DNA from: Luzula sylvatica | Taxonomy: Eukaryota > Streptophyta > Magnoliopsida > Poales > Juncaceae | Assembly (NCBI GenBank): GCA_946800325.1 | Contig: OX326957.1 | Coordinates: forward strand, 28,181,054-28,245,053 | DNA: 64,000 nt | Direction: 5' to 3' | Part shown: positions 60,190-64,000 of the stretch, piece after piece | How the letters are laid out: every line of letters starts with the position of its first letter | How positions within the stretch are numbered: the stretch's first letter is position 1 | Notes under the pieces: generated by a model | What the model was told of the DNA's origin: nothing | The model's database searches: none | The model's input: the letters and a program-made list of their open reading frames with translations, nothing else | Position numbers and translations under genes: made by a program

Positions 60190-61570
60190 GCGATTATTTG
60201 AAATCAATAATATTAAATTTCGTAAATTGATAATCGAGAACTGAAGTTGGTACCGTATCAGCAAATTTTAACTGAGATTTGAGATTTGAAATTGTACCAG
60301 TTTACATCAAATTTCGTAAATTTATATATAAGAAATTAGGTTGAAATTGTACTAGTTATACTAAAATTTCGTAAATTGATAACTGAGAACTGAGGTTGAT
60401 ACCGTATTAGTAAATTTTAACTGAGATTTGAGGTTTGAAATTGTACCAGTTTACATCAAATTTCGTGAATTTATATATAAGAAATTAGGTTGAAATTGTA
60501 CAGTTATACTGAATTTCGTAAATTGATAATTGAGAACTGAGGTTGATACCGTATCAGTAAATTTTAACTGAGATTTGAGGTTTGAAATTGTACCAGTTTA
60601 CATCAAATTTCGTAAATTTATATATGAAAAATTAGGTTGAAATTGTACCAGTTATACTAAATTTCGTAAATTGATAACTGAGGTTGATACCTATCAGTAA
60701 ATTTTAACTGAGATTTGAGGTTTGAAATTGTACCAGTTTACATGAAATTTCGGAAATTTATATATAAGAAATTAGGCTGAAATTGTACCAGTTATACTAA
60801 ATTTCGTAAATTGATAATCGAGAACTGAGGTTGATACCGTATCAGCAAATTTTAACTGAGATTTGAGGTTTGAAATTGTACCAGTTTACATCAAATTTCG
60901 TAAATTTGTATATAAGAAATTAGGTTGAAATTGTACTAGTTATACTAAATTTCGTAAATTGATAACTTAGAACTGAGGTTGATACCGTATCAGTAAATTT
61001 TAATTGAGATTTGAGGTTTGAAATTGTATCAGTTTACATCAAATTTCACAAATTTATATATAAGAAATTAGGTTGAAATTGTACCAGTTATACTAAAATT
61101 TCATAAATTTATAACTGAGAACTGAGGTTGACACCATATCAGTAAATTTTAACTGAGATTTGAGGTTTGAAACTGTACCAGTTTACATCAAATTTCGCAA
61201 ATTTATATATAAGAAATTAGGTTGAAATTGTACCAGTTATACTAAATTTCGCAAATTGATAACTGAGATCTGAGGTCGATACCGTATCAGTAAAATTTAA
61301 GTGAGATTTGAGGTTTGAAATTGTACCAGTTTACATCAAATTTCGTAAATATATATATAAGAAATTAGGTTGAAATTGTATGAGTTATACTAAATTTCGT
61401 AAATTGCTAACTGAGAACTGAGGTTCATACCGTATCAGTAAATTTTAACTGAGATTTGAGGTTTGAAATTTTACCAGTTTACATCAAATTTCGTAAATTT
61501 ATATATAAGAAATTAGGTTGAAATTGTACCAATTATACTAAATTTCGTAAATTTATAACCAAAGAGAGGT
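60190..61570. repeat. Satellite-like array, about 148-bp unit, about 9 copies
   Basis: The phrase GAGAACTGAGGTTGATACCG recurs near 60236, 60385, 60532, 60820, 60968, 61116, 61264 and 61412, spaced 147-149 bp, with one unit (about 60676) deleted by about 10 bp. Each unit contains two related sub-blocks, GAAATTGTACCAGTT followed by AAATTTCGTAAATT, so the unit itself arose by internal duplication. Copies are similar, with scattered substitutions. Confidence 0.93.
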
Positions 61571-62020
61571 AGAAATCATACTAGTTATCAAACCAAGAAA
61601 ATGTCGAGAAAATAAATTAGCGCAAAATCAATTCAAAATCAGAAAGAAAAAATCGGAAGAAAATCACATTCGCGAGGAAAGAAATGAGAGCAAAATCACA
61701 CTATGAGAAAAAAATCAAAAGAAATAAACCGACTGGTTATTTTGGTCCGCCTGGTCCGACTTTTTACGAAAAACCGGACGGTTCAAGCCTGTTTAGTCTG
61801 TTTCTATTTCTATGCATTTCCGATTTAATACATGGACCAACCCGTTTTATTTGAGTGCATTTGTTCCTTTGTCTTTCAAAGAAAGCCTCGTGTAAAGCCG
61901 CCTCCGTGGCATTCTTTCATTGGTTCAACAATGCAAGCTCACAAGCAAGAAAAATAAAAGTTAACGGAATGTTTATCTACAGTTAAAAGTGAATGAAAAC
62001 TAACAAAGACTCATTCTCTT
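61571..62020. other. Intergenic, no gene
   Basis: It contains the CCGGAC-rich phrase noted for 59546 and an A-rich stretch (61620-61730). No coding sequence recognised. Confidence 0.4.
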
Positions 62021-62712
62021 GGGGCCGTTTGGCAAGCGGAATTAGTAGAGTGGAATTGGATTATAAGGTGGAGGAGAAAAAATTTCTGAAAATAATAATT
62101 CCATAGTTTGTTTGGATGTCAAAATTATAAGATGCTGGAAAATATAATTCTTTGTTTGGTTGTTTGGAAAAAATCTGGAATTTTGTTAATAAATGTAGAA
62201 ATAATGCTTAATTAAAATCGATAAAAATATTAAGTATCTTTCTTAAATAATCAAATAATATTAAATATATATTTACATTATTACTATAATATTAAATTGT
62301 ATCAAATTATAATATTATTATAATATAATTATATTATAATATATCATGTATTATTAAAATAATATATATATTATGTTAATTATATGGAAATAATAATTAT
62401 AATACAATTATTTTATTATTATACTAAATTACTATCATATTAGCAATTTATAATATAATTATTATATATCATTACAATACTATATAATATAATATAATTA
62501 CTATATGTAATAATTATGTATTATTATAATAGTGTATTATATTACATTAATGTTAATTAATGTTATGGAAATAATAATAATAATACAATTATTATTATTA
62601 TTATATTATATAGTATTTTTATTATAATAATAAAATAGTTTTATATAATCATATCCATAAAATACATTATTACAACAGTATAATATTGTTAAATGATTTT
62701 TTGTATTATTAA

Positions 62713-62754
<42 letters not shown>

Positions 62755-63382
62755 TTTAATATTATATTTTAATATTTTCTTTCTTCCATAAAATAATACA
62801 ATTATTTTTTATTTAATATTTTTCTTCTCGTTTAATATATTTTAATATTTTTATTAAAATATTATATTTTTTGTATTATTAAAATTATTTAATATATTGT
62901 CTGGAATAATAATATAATATTAATTATATTGATCAATTCATTATAATATTTTTTTTTTGTTATAATGATTCGTAACAAAAAAAAGGTTAGAAAAATTATA
63001 TAATAAATTCATTGCAATATTTAAACAATTAATGGATTCAGGATAAGACTCGCATTTATTAAAAAATATAGATTTGCCATGGGTGATCAACTTTGACCAA
63101 CAAAAATTATGCACATAACAGCAACTAATTTGTTCTAAGTAGTAATTAGAGACATAACACTTGCCTAATTTTGAAGAGAGAGACTGATTGGGCACGTAAT
63201 GTTTGCTGGATTTGGGAACTCTAACTTTTTTGGCGAATTATCATTTGCAGGCAAATAAGGGAAGGAAAGAAATCAGGCAAAAGATAATTCCACTCATTCA
63301 TGATTGCCAAACAAGGAATTACCACTTTGCCGGATTTGAAAATGATAATTCCCTCATAATTCTTGTGTGCCAAACAGGCCCT
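62021..63382. mobile_element. hAT-like or similar non-autonomous TIR element
   Basis: The left end GGGGCCGTTTGGCAAGCGGA and the right end TGCCAAACAGGCCC are inverted repeats of the widespread plant type GGGCCGTTTGG. The right interior repeats the theme (GATTGCCAAACAAGGAATTACC near 63301). The middle is extremely AT-rich, with a (TA)n run at about 62707-62750, and encodes nothing. An 8-bp target duplication could not be confirmed. Confidence 0.55.
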
Positions 63383-64000
63383 TACAAATCACATAGTATA
63401 TTTCTCACATAAGTCATTCATATATATCATTTCATATATTCTTAGTAAATGAATTTAAGTAAAATAAAATAAATATGTATTTGAAAATCTAATGTAAATA
63501 TAATGATATACATGTATGTATTATAAAATATATGTATACTTAAAAATAAAAATGACAAATTTAAAATCGAATAAAAATAATAAATATAAAAAATAATTAG
63601 TATGTAACACATAACCACATAATTCCGCTAATAATGAATTTTAATTAAATTTCGTCAAATATACAATATCTGACATATCATAAAATAATTTAATGTTTAA
63701 CTTATTATAAAAGATTCACTAATTTATTATTTCATACACAAATTAATGTCATATTTATTCGATTCAAATATCATAAAAGGTTCCGTAATTTATTATTTCA
63801 TATAATTTTATTTTATTTTTAATCAATTTAAGCAAATAATAGTTTTAAGTAAATAATCTTGGCGACATGACAATTTAAAGGAAAACTTAATATAAAACTA
63901 GTTTAAATAACATTTAATTATTTTTTATAATATCCAAGCAGGTACCACGAAAAGAGTTTAACTTATCGATTTGTAATGGATAAAGTAGTCTAACTTATCG
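63383..64000. other. AT-rich sequence, no gene
   Basis: No feature recognised. Two similar phrases (AATTTATTATTTCATA near 63721 and 63790) indicate a weak local duplication. Confidence 0.45.

Noticed and set aside
60190..61570. Centromeric satellite
   Set aside because: Only about nine copies, bounded by other dispersed repeats; there is no evidence of a megabase array or centromere context.

Overview
The window is plant nuclear DNA, most likely from a eudicot. It is AT-rich, with GT-AG introns, phenylpropanoid and cell-wall genes, and a heavy load of LTR retrotransposons, Helitrons, MULE-type and CACTA elements and MITEs. Only three host genes are convincingly intact. (1) 11863-14114 (+): a cinnamate 4-hydroxylase (CYP73A) of the class II type, five exons, with AC (MYB) elements upstream. 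(2) About 16780-19540 (+): a SHOU4-like membrane protein, a family that restrains cellulose synthase delivery, with a long 5'-UTR intron. (3) 22238-23795 (-): a GT14 glycosyltransferase of the GlcAT14 (arabinogalactan glucuronosyltransferase-like) group, four exons. All three fit wall or lignin metabolism, but nothing shows that they are co-regulated; they lie in an ordinary gene island at about 11-24 kb.

Layout. 0.7-2.1 kb is a dead LINE. 3.0-5.5 kb is a decayed copia fragment holding a solo LTR with a perfect target-site duplication and a second LTR. 5.5-11 kb holds MITE/foldback elements and a hAT fragment. 11-24 kb is the gene island. 24.8 kb has a near-palindromic MITE with a 9-bp duplication. 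20-31 kb contains Helitron ends, tandem duplications and a CCCGAA-type minisatellite.

31.46-54.29 kb is a three-level nest. An old minus-strand copia element (31460-54285, TSD ACATC) was invaded in its pol region by a roughly 5.5-kb MULE-like element carrying host gene fragments (about 34376-39918: a UDP-sulfoquinovose synthase fragment, an RRM-like fragment and an FG-repeat fragment). It was invaded again, in its leader, by a young intact plus-strand copia element (44010-52646, TSD ATCCC, two 975-bp LTRs differing at only two positions, intact 1323-residue polyprotein). 54.3-64 kb is repeat-rich: Helitron ends, a CACTA terminus, an LTR, a roughly 148-bp satellite array and a hAT-like element.

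The least conventional signal is a set of dense arrays of 14-16-bp perfect palindromes in copia elements. TCCGTT-NN-AACGGA units fill the leader between primer-binding site and gag in both nested elements. A different palindrome, GTTCGTTCGAACGAAC, recurs in the two LTRs at 3.2-4.9 kb. The palindrome sequence differs while the architecture repeats, which suggests a functional cassette (RNA dimerisation/packaging, or a protein-binding array).
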